Virus record (IMG/VR): IMGVR_UViG_3300043827_000169 | Coordinates: 1-28,755 of that record | DNA from: a virus | Length of the DNA: 28,755 nucleotides | Direction: 5' to 3' (one strand) | In this document: positions 1-9,900 of the stretch, one piece after another | Layout: every line of letters begins with the position of its first letter | How positions within the stretch are numbered: position 1 is the stretch's first letter | Position numbers and translations under genes: made by a program | Notes under the pieces: model-generated | Databases searched by the model: none | What the model was told of the DNA's origin: nothing | What the model saw: the letters and a program-made list of their open reading frames with translations, nothing else

Positions 1-877
1 TCCAAACTTCTTTAGGTTTTTCTGCTTTTACAACAATAGCCTCAGTTAAAGGTTTCCATATCTTATTACCATCTGGGTTACATGGCGGCAGAGCTCCAAC
101 ATTAGGTCTTATTGCTACCCATGGTTTATCACCATGAAATATTATATCATCTGTTTTATAAGGATGATTTTCGTCCCATGTTCCTTCCCATCTTAATGGA
201 CTGGCAGACTGCGGTGTTTGAGCAGGACTTGGGCTTGCTAAAGTTTGCGGTGGTAAACTATTATGTCCATTTATAGCTGTTGCTACACTTATATTTTCTA
301 TTTCTAAACTTCGTAAAACACTATATGTATACAAATAGTCATATGGACTACGAGTAGTAATACCTGTAGTATCTGCAAGCACACGCAGATGTTCTGCTAC
401 AACCCTAATACGATCTGTATTAGAATCAATTCTTTCATGATGTCCTGCTATCTTTGTTAACATTTCAGCCATTGTGCCTTGATGTACTTTCATTACATCA
501 CTATTATCAGCAAGACGTCTTAACTCATTTAATATGGCAATATGTGTAACATTATGTTGATGAAATTCACATATGACTTCATCAATATGGGCACTATAAT
601 CAATTTCAATATCAGTTAATGTAAAAGAAAATGATCCTTCCCCACTAGCAGATCCACCGCTTGTTACACTTCTTTGCGCTGCTGATCCTACACGACTACA
701 GGAAGGATCTAAAGGTGTAGTGCCTGGAGATGGACCAGGTGGTCCAGGTAAACCTTGTGTTCCTTTAGGACCCTGTAAGCCTTGTAGACCTTGAACATCT
801 TCAGGACCCACTCCTCCTGGGAAACCACCTACTCCTCCACCAAAACCATTTCCAAATGGACTACATTGATTTGCCAT
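1..877 (-). CDS. Collagen-like adhesin / tail-fibre protein, partial (C-terminus off the left edge)
   Basis: This frame stays open from an ATG at 877 to the window edge, giving 292 residues with no stop. The ATG shares one base with the stop of the gene at 879-1788 (TAATG), so the two are probably translationally coupled. The protein starts with a Gly-rich stretch (residues 9-24), then a short collagen-like segment of Gly-X-Y triplets (about residues 24-52) that, unlike the neighbouring fibre, contains Pro-Pro-Gly. Residues about 90-190 look helical and are rich in His, Glu and Leu. A Pro/Ser/Gln linker follows, and then about residues 230-278 with Trp and Tyr spaced as in small chitin-binding-like modules (RWEGTW, HPYKTDDIIFHGDKPW). 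A role as a virion adhesin that contacts a surface glycan is inferred from this layout and from the fibre genes next to it. The end of the protein is not visible. Confidence 0.8.
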   Translation of the reverse strand, partial: MANQCSPFGNGFGGGVGGFPGGVGPEDVQGLQGLQGPKGTQGLPGPPGPSPGTTPLDPSCSRVGSAAQRSVTSGGSASGEGSFSFTLTDIEIDYSAHIDEVICEFHQHNVTHIAILNELRRLADNSDVMKVHQGTMAEMLTKIAGHHERIDSNTDRIRVVAEHLRVLADTTGITTRSPYDYLYTYSVLRSLEIENISVATAINGHNSLPPQTLASPSPAQTPQSASPLRWEGTWDENHPYKTDDIIFHGDKPWVAIRPNVGALPPCNPDGNKIWKPLTEAIVVKAEKPKEVW

Positions 878-1788
878 TATTTACCTACCATAACTTCTAC
901 AACACCTGTAGCTTGATCCAAATTGGTTAAGGCCAAACCTAAACAGTGTAAGTTGTTATTTTTTTCACGTTGACCCATTACATATCCTCCACCTGCGCTA
1001 TATATAAAATCACCTTTATTTATAGGCCCAAGGGCTTTGGCTGGTACTCTTCCCTGTAGAGTTATAGCTACTACATGTTCACCTTCACACGCACTATTCA
1101 TCAAATATGATGGTGATGTACTAACAATTCCTGCTATTCGTTGACCAGTGTTATCTGCTAGAGTAACTTCTTGATCTCCACCCACCATTAGTACAGTACC
1201 TGGTGGATAGGCTGCATCTGCTACATAGTTTTCTGCCAAGTCACTATATCGAGCAGCAGCAGCCTGTACAGAAAGTACATTAGTCTGGGTATCGATACTA
1301 AAATTGGTTGAAGTTCGTGCTGTTTGAAGTGATCCAACTCCTCCTACTAATACCGGATAATATGTCCCCGTCGTTACAGATGCCGCATTTATTATAGTGC
1401 TTGGTCCAGCTGTTCCCTGTATACCTTGGAACCCTTGAGTACCTTGGGTTCCTTGAGTACCTTGGATTCCTTGAATACCTTGGATTCCTTGAATACCTTG
1501 GAACCCTTGAGTACCTTGGATTCCCTGTATACCTTGGAACCCTTGAGTACCTTGGAACCCTTGAATACCTTGGGTTCCTTGAGTACCTTGGAATCCTTGA
1601 GTACCTTGGATTCCTTGAATACCTTGGAACCCTTGAGTACCTTGGATTCCCTGTATACTTTGGATTCCCTGTATACCTTGGAACCCTAGAGTACCTTGGA
1701 ACCCTTGAATACCTTGGATTCCCTGTATACTTTGGATTCCCTGTAAACCTTGGATTCCTTGTAATGGGGGAGATATAAATAAAGCCAT
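877..1788 (-). CDS. Collagen-like Gly-X-Gln repeat tail-fibre protein
   Basis: This 303-residue protein has a short N-terminus and then about 39 consecutive triplets (residues 11-127) of the form Gly-X-Gln, with X almost always Ile, Phe, Thr or Leu. Ser replaces Gly at residues 20 and 44, and Leu replaces Gln at residue 34. The repeat has no proline, unlike classical collagen. The C-terminal half (about 160-303) carries YSDLAENY, followed by a Gly-rich beta-type domain of a kind that recurs at the ends of structural proteins in T4-like aquatic phages. It probably acts as a trimerising or capping head; self-cleavage is possible but not shown. The gene lies 14 bases after the 600-residue protein and its stop overlaps the next start, so it belongs to the tail-fibre operon. 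A virion fibre is the likely role and the receptor is unknown. Confidence 0.82.
   Translation of the reverse strand: MALFISPPLQGIQGLQGIQSIQGIQGIQGFQGTLGFQGIQGIQSIQGIQGTQGFQGIQGIQGTQGFQGTQGTQGIQGFQGTQGFQGIQGIQGTQGFQGIQGIQGIQGIQGTQGTQGTQGFQGIQGTAGPSTIINAASVTTGTYYPVLVGGVGSLQTARTSTNFSIDTQTNVLSVQAAAARYSDLAENYVADAAYPPGTVLMVGGDQEVTLADNTGQRIAGIVSTSPSYLMNSACEGEHVVAITLQGRVPAKALGPINKGDFIYSAGGGYVMGQREKNNNLHCLGLALTNLDQATGVVEVMVGK
1408..1758 (-). repeat. 9-bp-period coding repeat (collagen-like triplets)
   Basis: The DNA repeats in 9-base steps, often in 18-base steps, on the minus strand and encodes Gly-X-Gln. The first two positions of each triplet codon set and the Gln codon are nearly constant, while the X codon varies among Ile, Phe, Thr and Leu. 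Near-identical units make this tract prone to changes in length by recombination or slippage. Long open frames on the plus strand here are by-products of the repeat. Confidence 0.9.
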
Positions 1789-1802
1789 ATTTTAATTCTA
1801 TT

Positions 1803-3605
1803 TTACGAAGTCTGAGCGTCAAACCAACAATTGGGTAGGCCTATAGTTAAGGAGCTCAAAGTGGAACTATTGGTTACCGTAATACCAGTATTAAATCTCC
1901 TTCCATAAACTCCCCAGTCAAAACTAAAATTACTATTAGGAGGTACAATAAAGGTTAATATTGGTGTCGCACCTTGTAGAGGTACGCTACTAGTATTGTG
2001 TATTTGTATAAACTGAGGGCTTGAATGATTATTATATCCGTTTAACATATATAAATTACCTGCGCCTGCTTTTATTACAAGAGCATTTGCTAACGCACTT
2101 GTGGTGGTATTGTTTAATAGAATATTAATATCCTTGATAGATACATCACCAATATCTACACCGTCATTGGCTGCTAGTTTTCCAATAGCGTTAGTTCCAG
2201 CATTTAGACCTACATTTCCTATAGAATTAGTTCCAGTAACTAAACTTACTGGAAGTGTGTTTATTACGCTGGTTCCATCACTAAGTCTAACATGTACAGG
2301 CGTAGTAACTGGTGCATCTACTGTTAAACTACCACCTGCATCAGCCACATGTAAGGCTCCATTTAAAGTAGTCCAAAGCCTTGCTGCATCTCCGTCTGCA
2401 ACTGCTGTAGGTGCTGTGCTATTAGCAAAACCGCCATTCATTACTACAGTTGTTCCTGCTACGCCATCGTGTAGATCATCTGCTGCAAGATTAGCAGTTG
2501 TAATTGAAGTAATAGTGCTTAAATTACCACTAACAGTTACTCCATTTAAAATATTTGCATCAACTGTTCCAATATTAATTCCACTATTAGGTGCTAATTT
2601 ACCAATTACATTATAGCCTTCTGGTAAACTATCTCTCAAACTTGTAACTAAAGCAGTTTCAAGAGATGCAGCTGAACCGGTTAAAGAAGTGTTCCCAGGG
2701 GTGGTCGTGAGAGATGAATTATTTAAATTAATTAAAGTAAATGTATTACTACCATTAGTAGCACTAATTTTGTAAGTTGTAGGACTATTATAACCAGAAA
2801 TGCTACCTGGATTTACTGTACCTGATAAGGTAATAAATTGCCCAACTATCATTATTGAATTTGTAGGTGCACAACTAAATTGACCACTTGTTCCTGTTAT
2901 CTGTATAGATGTTATGCTTGCAATAGAATCAGCCTTGTTTCTTATGTTAATTTCGTTACCACTGGTACCCTGTAAAAGATTGACTTTACCAATTATATTT
3001 GTACCTGTAGGTAATGCAGCGTCAAGGGTAGCTAGAGTATACAACCTTCCTGTACTATTAACTTTTAGGTTACTGTAATTTCCATCAGCAGTGGTTGTTG
3101 TAGCTATATTATCCTGTCTTATTGCTCCCGCTAAAAATAATGATTGACCACCAGCAGCTGGGGCAGTAGCATCTTCTATATAAACTTGATTAATATCAAT
3201 CTTACCAATAGTATTAGAGCCGGCATTTAAATTTACTTGACCAATAGTATTAGAGCCAGCAGGTATTGATGCATCTATTGTTGCACTTGTATATAATCTC
3301 CCTAGTTGGTTAGTTTTTAACCAAGTATAATCACCTGAAACAAGAGAACCAGCAGCTAAAGTATCTTCTCTTACGGCTCCTGCAACAAAAAGGCTAGCTC
3401 CAGATGCTGCTGCTGAATCTTGTATGTAGACTTGTTGAACATTAACATCGCTAGTGCTCCCCGTTAATGAAACAGAAATTGTGGGTTGATTTGTGGCTAA
3501 GATTACACGTTGTGTACCTTCACTGGCATTACCAGTGTTTACATCCACAAGAGTATTTCTAATCTTAGTTAAATTTGTTGTTGGGTTTGATAATTCTAGC
3601 GCCAT
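1803..3605 (-). CDS. Repeat-containing virion structural protein, probable tail-fibre component
   Basis: The 600-residue protein is rich in Gly, Asn, Thr and Ser with few charged residues, as in beta-structured fibre proteins. Two similar blocks of about 82 residues lie in tandem (about 59-130 and 141-210). Each runs from VYI-D through SLF-AGA-R and LGRLYT or TGRLYT to an NTIG or NIIG turn. The (A/T)G(S/T)N-IG motif recurs at several further sites. A separate beta-rich section (about 228-318) interrupts the repeats. The last 100 residues, including VYGRRFNTGI and a final CWFDAQ, resemble a C-terminal domain that I associate with structural proteins of other aquatic phages. The ATG shares one base with the stop of the gene before it (TAATG). 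I infer that it is a virion adhesin or fibre; no enzyme motif is visible. Confidence 0.78.
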   Translation of the reverse strand: MALELSNPTTNLTKIRNTLVDVNTGNASEGTQRVILATNQPTISVSLTGSTSDVNVQQVYIQDSAAASGASLFVAGAVREDTLAAGSLVSGDYTWLKTNQLGRLYTSATIDASIPAGSNTIGQVNLNAGSNTIGKIDINQVYIEDATAPAAGGQSLFLAGAIRQDNIATTTTADGNYSNLKVNSTGRLYTLATLDAALPTGTNIIGKVNLLQGTSGNEINIRNKADSIASITSIQITGTSGQFSCAPTNSIMIVGQFITLSGTVNPGSISGYNSPTTYKISATNGSNTFTLINLNNSSLTTTPGNTSLTGSAASLETALVTSLRDSLPEGYNVIGKLAPNSGINIGTVDANILNGVTVSGNLSTITSITTANLAADDLHDGVAGTTVVMNGGFANSTAPTAVADGDAARLWTTLNGALHVADAGGSLTVDAPVTTPVHVRLSDGTSVINTLPVSLVTGTNSIGNVGLNAGTNAIGKLAANDGVDIGDVSIKDINILLNNTTTSALANALVIKAGAGNLYMLNGYNNHSSPQFIQIHNTSSVPLQGATPILTFIVPPNSNFSFDWGVYGRRFNTGITVTNSSTLSSLTIGLPNCWFDAQTS

Positions 3606-3937
3606 TAGCTGACCTCTATACCAAATATATTAAATGTTAAAGTATTGCCAGTCGCAGCTTTTGCTCTAATTTTATCTCCAGGACCTAATGTTATACCTAT
3701 AGTCACTGCAAATGTAGTTTTAGTATCAATTTCTTGATCGTAAAAAAGGTATTGCTTAATTGAATCTAATTCACCATTTGCGGCCACTGATATTCTAAAG
3801 TTAGTTAAACTTGCTGATAAGTTACATACAGTGATAGTACTTATGGTGGCCATAGTCTGTGCCGGCACAGTATATATATCTGTTAAATTAGTATTTGCTG
3901 GTGCTGCTTGGCCTAATATTTTTAATTGTTCTGACAT
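3605..3937 (-). CDS. Small virion-type protein, beta-sandwich-like
   Basis: The frame extends upstream, but the ATG at 3937 is preferred. It lies directly after the stop of the giant fibre gene (3939-3941) and has GGGAG about eight bases upstream. The 110-residue product begins MSEQLKILGQAAP and contains LTDIYTVPAQTMATISTITVCN, split here as LTDIYTVPAQ and TMATISTITVCN, then NFRISVAANGE, YLFYDQEI and a final FNIFGIEVS. That pattern of short beta strands recurs in small proteins encoded beside tail-fibre genes in many phages. No catalytic motif is present. It is likely a small structural, adaptor or decoration part of the tail apparatus, inferred from position and composition. Confidence 0.72.
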   Translation of the reverse strand: MSEQLKILGQAAPANTNLTDIYTVPAQTMATISTITVCNLSASLTNFRISVAANGELDSIKQYLFYDQEIDTKTTFAVTIGITLGPGDKIRAKAATGNTLTFNIFGIEVS

Positions 3938-3938
3938 A

Positions 3939-6900
3939 TTATACTCCCATAAAGGCGAATGTTCGTATCCAAGTACTACCACTGGTCATTATTTTGCCTG
4001 CTTGACTACTTAGTTCCTTTCCTAATACTTTATTTTCACTTAAAACTGTAGTATTATTAATCATAAAAGTTTTTGTTGCTGCCAGATCCATATTTTCACT
4101 ACTAGTCCATGCACCTGTAACTTTACTCCAAGTCAGTGTCTTATTTACCGAACTCTTAATGGTTAATCCACCGTTATTGGCAGTATCATCTGAAGCACCA
4201 CCAGCATTAAATCTCACAGTTCCAGATGTTGGTAAAGTTGTACCTATTACCGTAAACTGTGTAGCACTATCAACACTTAAAATCTTGCTATCATTTCCAA
4301 ACAAACCAGGTTGACCAGCCACAGTGACCTTAGTAATAGTCATTCCTGGTATCAATCCTGTGGTTCCTAAGTTAGATAGAGGAATAGTTACTTCAGTGGT
4401 TAAACTGCCCCCACCTGTATAGTTTATTACACCCTCTCTATTGAATACAGGTTCTACACTACCTAATTCAATATTATTATCATCCATTTTGATATCGTAT
4501 GCATTCAATGTGCTTTTAGCACCCGATACAGTAATATCACCATTAACAGTAAGACCAGATAATAATAAGGTGCTGGACCATTCTGGTTTGGAACCATCTG
4601 CTTTAACCTGGAGCACATTAAAAGGATCTGCAATTGGAAGTAGGTTTAATATACTATCTGTAGAGGCATACAACATATCACCTGCGGTATAAGTCGATAT
4701 ATTTGTTCCACCTTTGTTTACAGGTTGTATAGTATGATTACTACTTTCCAAATAATAGGCGGCATTATTATTATCCAATTGACCTGCATTAACAACTAAA
4801 TCCTTTATGGTAACTTGCCCTAAACCTGTTCCTGAACCAACCGCAAATTGATCACGATTAAATCTAGCTACACCTAAATTAGTCCACTGAAATCCATCTG
4901 GACTGGCTCTAGTTTCTGATCCATCAACTACATCTACATCTACACTAACAGCATTGGTATATTCAGCTATATTATTTGCATTGGTTTTAAAGCTACCTAA
5001 AAGTATAATAGCACTATCATTTGGTTTATAAATGTTTTGTACCACAGGTGCATAAACACTATCGCCTCTTAAAAACGTAGTATTGTTTGCCGCCAAACTA
5101 CCTAATCTACTTGGACTTATTACACCACTAATAATATTATTGGCAGCAATATTGTTGGCACTTAGTCCACTCCAGTTAGCATATTCCTTAGAACTCGTGT
5201 TGATGGCACCGTCAACTCTAATATTGAGCCTAGTTAATACCATCGTGCCTGTTGGTTTGTTTTGTATATCCTTAGCTTCCGTTACTACACCGTCAAAACT
5301 ATTATCTGCATCAATTTTATCATCGTGTAACGTAAAACTATTTGTTGTAACAGATCCAACATAATAAACTTGACCTGATACAAACCCTACAGGCAATGCT
5401 GTACCAGTAATTTTTAAAGCTGTTCCTTTTAAATATCCGTGTCCTGCTAAGAATATGGTATTCCTTTTCAAATCAATATTAGATACAATTAGCTTTTGAG
5501 TTCCTTGTCCTGAAAGGTATAATATTACTCTCTCCTGTGCCAATAAGGTATAATTTGTATACAACTGGATTGTATTGGAATCAATATACTTTACATAATA
5601 TACCTCATCTGCCTGTGGTCCTTGCAAATTCCCACCTATCTCAATTTGACCAATAGGATCATACAGTACAGGATCACCATCTATCAATCCATGATTTGGT
5701 ATAGTAATAGTATCAACACCAGGGGTTGTGTTTACACCTTCATTAGCATCAAAGGAAATTTCTATTGACCCTGTTTGATTTATTGACACTGTGGTTGCAT
5801 TTGCATCTTGAATAAAATCTTTTAAATCTGGGTCTTGAGTATTACTAAACTTAACACCGCCCACGTTATTAATATGCAGCCTATTTTCTATCTTAAGTAC
5901 TGGTATTTGGAATCCACCTACACCTTCATTCTGTAGTAGAATAGTGGCACTTAATACCTCTCCTAGTATATAACCAGTACCTCCAGATGTCATTTCTACT
6001 GAATCTACTTTGTTATCACGTACTGTTAGCGTAGCCTTTGCACCAGTACCAGCACCAGTTAAACTTTGTAAAGGTACATTTTTGTAAACGTTATCAATAT
6101 AACCTGTTCCGCTTATTTTATTAACATTATCAACCTGTACTATTACACCAAGTTCTAGTCCAGTGGGTTCATAATCTTCACTATTAATATAACCTTGTGC
6201 CTTAGTTATAGCACCAGTTACTGGATTTATACCTGCAAAATTATATGTCTGTGTAGTATCTAACAATAGCATTTGACTTGGTAATATTTCAGTAAGTACA
6301 TAGTTGCTTGACTGATTAACTAAAATAGGACTAATAGTTGGTATGCCTGGGGTGGTATTTAAGGAATAAGTTCCCACCCCCTCTATGATTAAATCATCAA
6401 AATTATTAAATAGAATTTCAAAGGTTTTATCAATACTTGCGATTGTTATTACGTTTTGTTCAATCACATTACCTAGAAGATAACCACGGGCGTTAGTGTT
6501 GTCCTGTACAATTAAGGTAAGATCATCCGCAGTTATGGTAGAATTTAAGTAAACATCTATGGTGCTATAATTTTCTGTGCTAATGTCAGCAGGTAATACA
6601 TTACTGCTTGGCACAGTGTCTTTAAGTGCGAGTCTACTACCATATCCATTAGTTTTCCATATAAGAAAGGCTCTAATTGGTGGTATTACATCTGCGTTTA
6701 ATAAACCTAAACTATTCAATTGTGGTATAGCACCTGCAAGGTTATTGGTAGTAACTTCTCTATCTAAAAATGGACTTAATTTATTTTGAATAAAGCTACG
6801 AATAGCTTTTTGAGTGCTGATCCTTGAATCTTTTGGACCTCCTGGTTCACTATCGCCAAGTTGTATATCAATACTGAATTCTTCAATAATAATGTCGTTA

Positions 6901-9900
6901 ATACTCAGTTTCAGTGCATCCAGTTCACCAATACTCACAGTGTTGGTAAAGGTTACATTACCAGTCTTGTTTTCTGCTTTAATGAAATCCCCAACGAGAA
7001 AGTCACCTAATTCATTAGTGCCTGAAGTATATACACGACCTGGTAAGTCACTGACCTGTTGATATTCTACTCTAGTAACACCACCATTCTGTGGTAGTGC
7101 ATTATAATCTATGCCACTTCCTGCATATTCCCAAGTATGACTGCTGCTATTACAAATACTGGGTCTGTGAAGCCATATCTGTTTTGTAATTAATTGTGAC
7201 TTATTCTGTATTATGGCACTGCCAAATGTGCTGCCAACTTTAAATGTGGCACTGTAATAATCACTGATATTGACTACATTAATTGGAGTAATACCACCAA
7301 TTACTGTGCTATCATCACTATGATCTCCAGTTATAATACTAGTGAGTAGGAAGCGAGGACTTTGAGCAGCTATATCAATAGCAACGATAAGTTCTTTGGT
7401 AGTTTTATCCCAACTTAAAACATATGCAAGATTAGTTACGCTTAACGATCCAGTTTGAGTCGTAGCAGAAATCAATCTTCCAGGAATAAATGTGTAGCTA
7501 TCAGAGGGCAATGTTAATTTTTGGAATACTTTGTGATAGGTTAATAAATCATCAATAAAATATTCTATTACATTTTTAATTAGTCTATGTGTTCCTATAC
7601 CTACACTCAAGATATCAGCTCGTTTACTCTTGCTTTCATCTGTAAATAATCTAATTGTATTCGCATTTAAAACTTCTACATAGTAGGACTGTTCATTGTC
7701 CAAACCAGGAATGTCATTGTTACCGTTATTACTATAGACTACTTTTTGCATATTAGCTAGTCCGTGGATTGGAATCAAAAGAGTATCATTGATAATATCT
7801 ACGTTAGCAGCATTAAATGGTACTATATCATTAGGATTAGTAATTATATGATTATTAGTAATATCACCTATATTGGTAATTTCTACAATTGGTGGTGCTG
7901 TAGTTGGATCATCTAGCACATTGATAAGGAGGTTAAATTTGGCCGCTACAATAGGGGCATGTCCTGTTGATGTTACTAAAGGTAAAGTAATATCACGTAG
8001 TCTATTAAATGCTGCTATATTTTGTTCCTTCTGCAAATTCAATGTAATACTGTTTGCTTCAGAGTAGGATAATGCGGCTTCAATTAATTTGCTATTACCA
8101 CCTGACAATGTATCATAAGCCACAGCTTCAAGTACTATTTTTGCATCGCGCAAACATTTAGCTTGATTATATATAAATTGGGTAAAAAATGGACTAGTAC
8201 CATTAGTTATTTGATCATTTATCCAACTGATAAGGTCATCAGCTAATTCTTCTTTATTCGCATTAATTAAATCATAGGCCTGTTTATATGAAGGTTCTCT
8301 AAAACGTGTAACATAATGTGGATTTGGTAGTTCTTTAAAACCAATCGCTGTAATAACATCTTGACCTAAAAAGCTACTAATTGACGTAATAAATCCTCTA
8401 TTGAAATCAAAAGCATTTGGGCTATATCCACTAGCACGTAGAGCGTACTGGCCAAAGTTTGTAGCACTATTAGTTATACTTAAATATCCACCACTTTGAC
8501 AGTAACTACCATTTAAACAGAAGATTTGGAAACAACTTACTATTTGAGCATAAGCATCATTTATCACACGCCAACCTGTACCACCAAAACTCAACATAGT
8601 AAAGGCGTTGGCAACCATTGACTTACCTTGTTGTGGTATTCCTGGTAATGTGTTATTAACTAATTCTGCTTCAATAGCGTTTTGTGGTCTGTTAGGAACC
8701 TTGACTTTATTACCGTCTACTAATACACCATTGCCACCTAAGAAACTAATAATACTACAATTTTGTACATATGGACTAATGGTTATAATTGGTTTAATTG
8801 TAGGTAGATTTATGTAGCCTGTTCTTGATGTATAGATGTCAGTAGCATCATCAAAGGCCACAGCATAATTAAAAGTGAATACAGGTTTGCCATCTACATT
8901 TAGAGCATCCCTAAAAGTAATCTCTGTAAAATAACAGCCATTACGCACACGCAGCATATCCTTACCGTTATTTAATGGTCTGATATTACAGGCACGTAGA
9001 CCAGCTCCGACTACACTCACATTATCTGGAATAATAATCGGATTATCCTCATAGTATTCACCACTAGCAACTGCAATCACTATTCTCTTGCCATTTACTT
9101 TGCCTGTAGCATCATAAACTTGTCCGCTAGCAATTTGTAGAGCACGTTTAATAGTTTTAACTGGTCTATTTATACCATCATTAGCATCATCACCATTTTC
9201 CGCACTAACAGCAACCTGACCGCCACCAAACAAGTCTGCACTGACAAATTCAAGTTTATCTCCATTTGCATTAAAGGCTAGTACATTACCATCTATACCT
9301 TTAACAGCAGGTAGAGTTAACGTATAACTTTCTACAAATGAATCAGGTGCTTTAAAACCTACGTAAGTGTTACCTGCGTCCGTGCTTTCTTTAAACCTAA
9401 TTTCTCCTTGATTTTTTACCACTAATTGTTCTACTTCTACATCTGTGGCTCTTATTGTACTAGGTGTAGTATAACCTATTTTAGTGTCATCTATATTGCC
9501 ACCATTAATATCTACAGTGGCTAATGTACTCAATCCAGTTACTGCAAGTGTCCCTTCTACAGTTTCATTGCCTTCTACAGTAAGATTATCTACACTAATA
9601 TCATTTGTTGTTATATTTCCTGAAAATTGGCTAGTACCTGTGACTTGGAAATCTCCTCCTACATTAATATTAGCAGTAGTTGTAATGTTAGCAGCATCAA
9701 TATCACCAACTACACTAACGTTGCCTGTAACACTTAGATCAAGCATCTTAGTGTTTGCGTAGGAGTCGTTTATACCAAACTCCCAAGTATCAGTTGGTTC
9801 ACTCCATTTTATCCAAGAACTATGAGCTAAACCTCTATCTATTTCTATTCCAGCTGTACCAGCAGTTACTCCTGATCCTGTTTCACCTTTGTTTAATATT

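Noticed and set aside
1408-1758. Regular short repeats that could suggest a CRISPR array.
   Set aside because: The units are contiguous 9-base coding repeats with no unique spacers and lie in frame inside a fibre gene.
1401-1778. Long plus-strand open frames (including 1426-1689) with Leu-rich repeats.
   Set aside because: They are the opposite-strand readings of the 9-base collagen-like repeat, with no ribosome site and no independent similarity. The minus-strand frame has clear Gly-X-Gln periodicity and a C-terminal domain.
877-1788. Calling the C-terminal domain of the collagen-like fibre a self-cleaving peptidase (IMC type).
   Set aside because: The YSDLAENY segment is reminiscent of such domains, but I cannot identify the catalytic Ser/Lys pair, so no activity is claimed.
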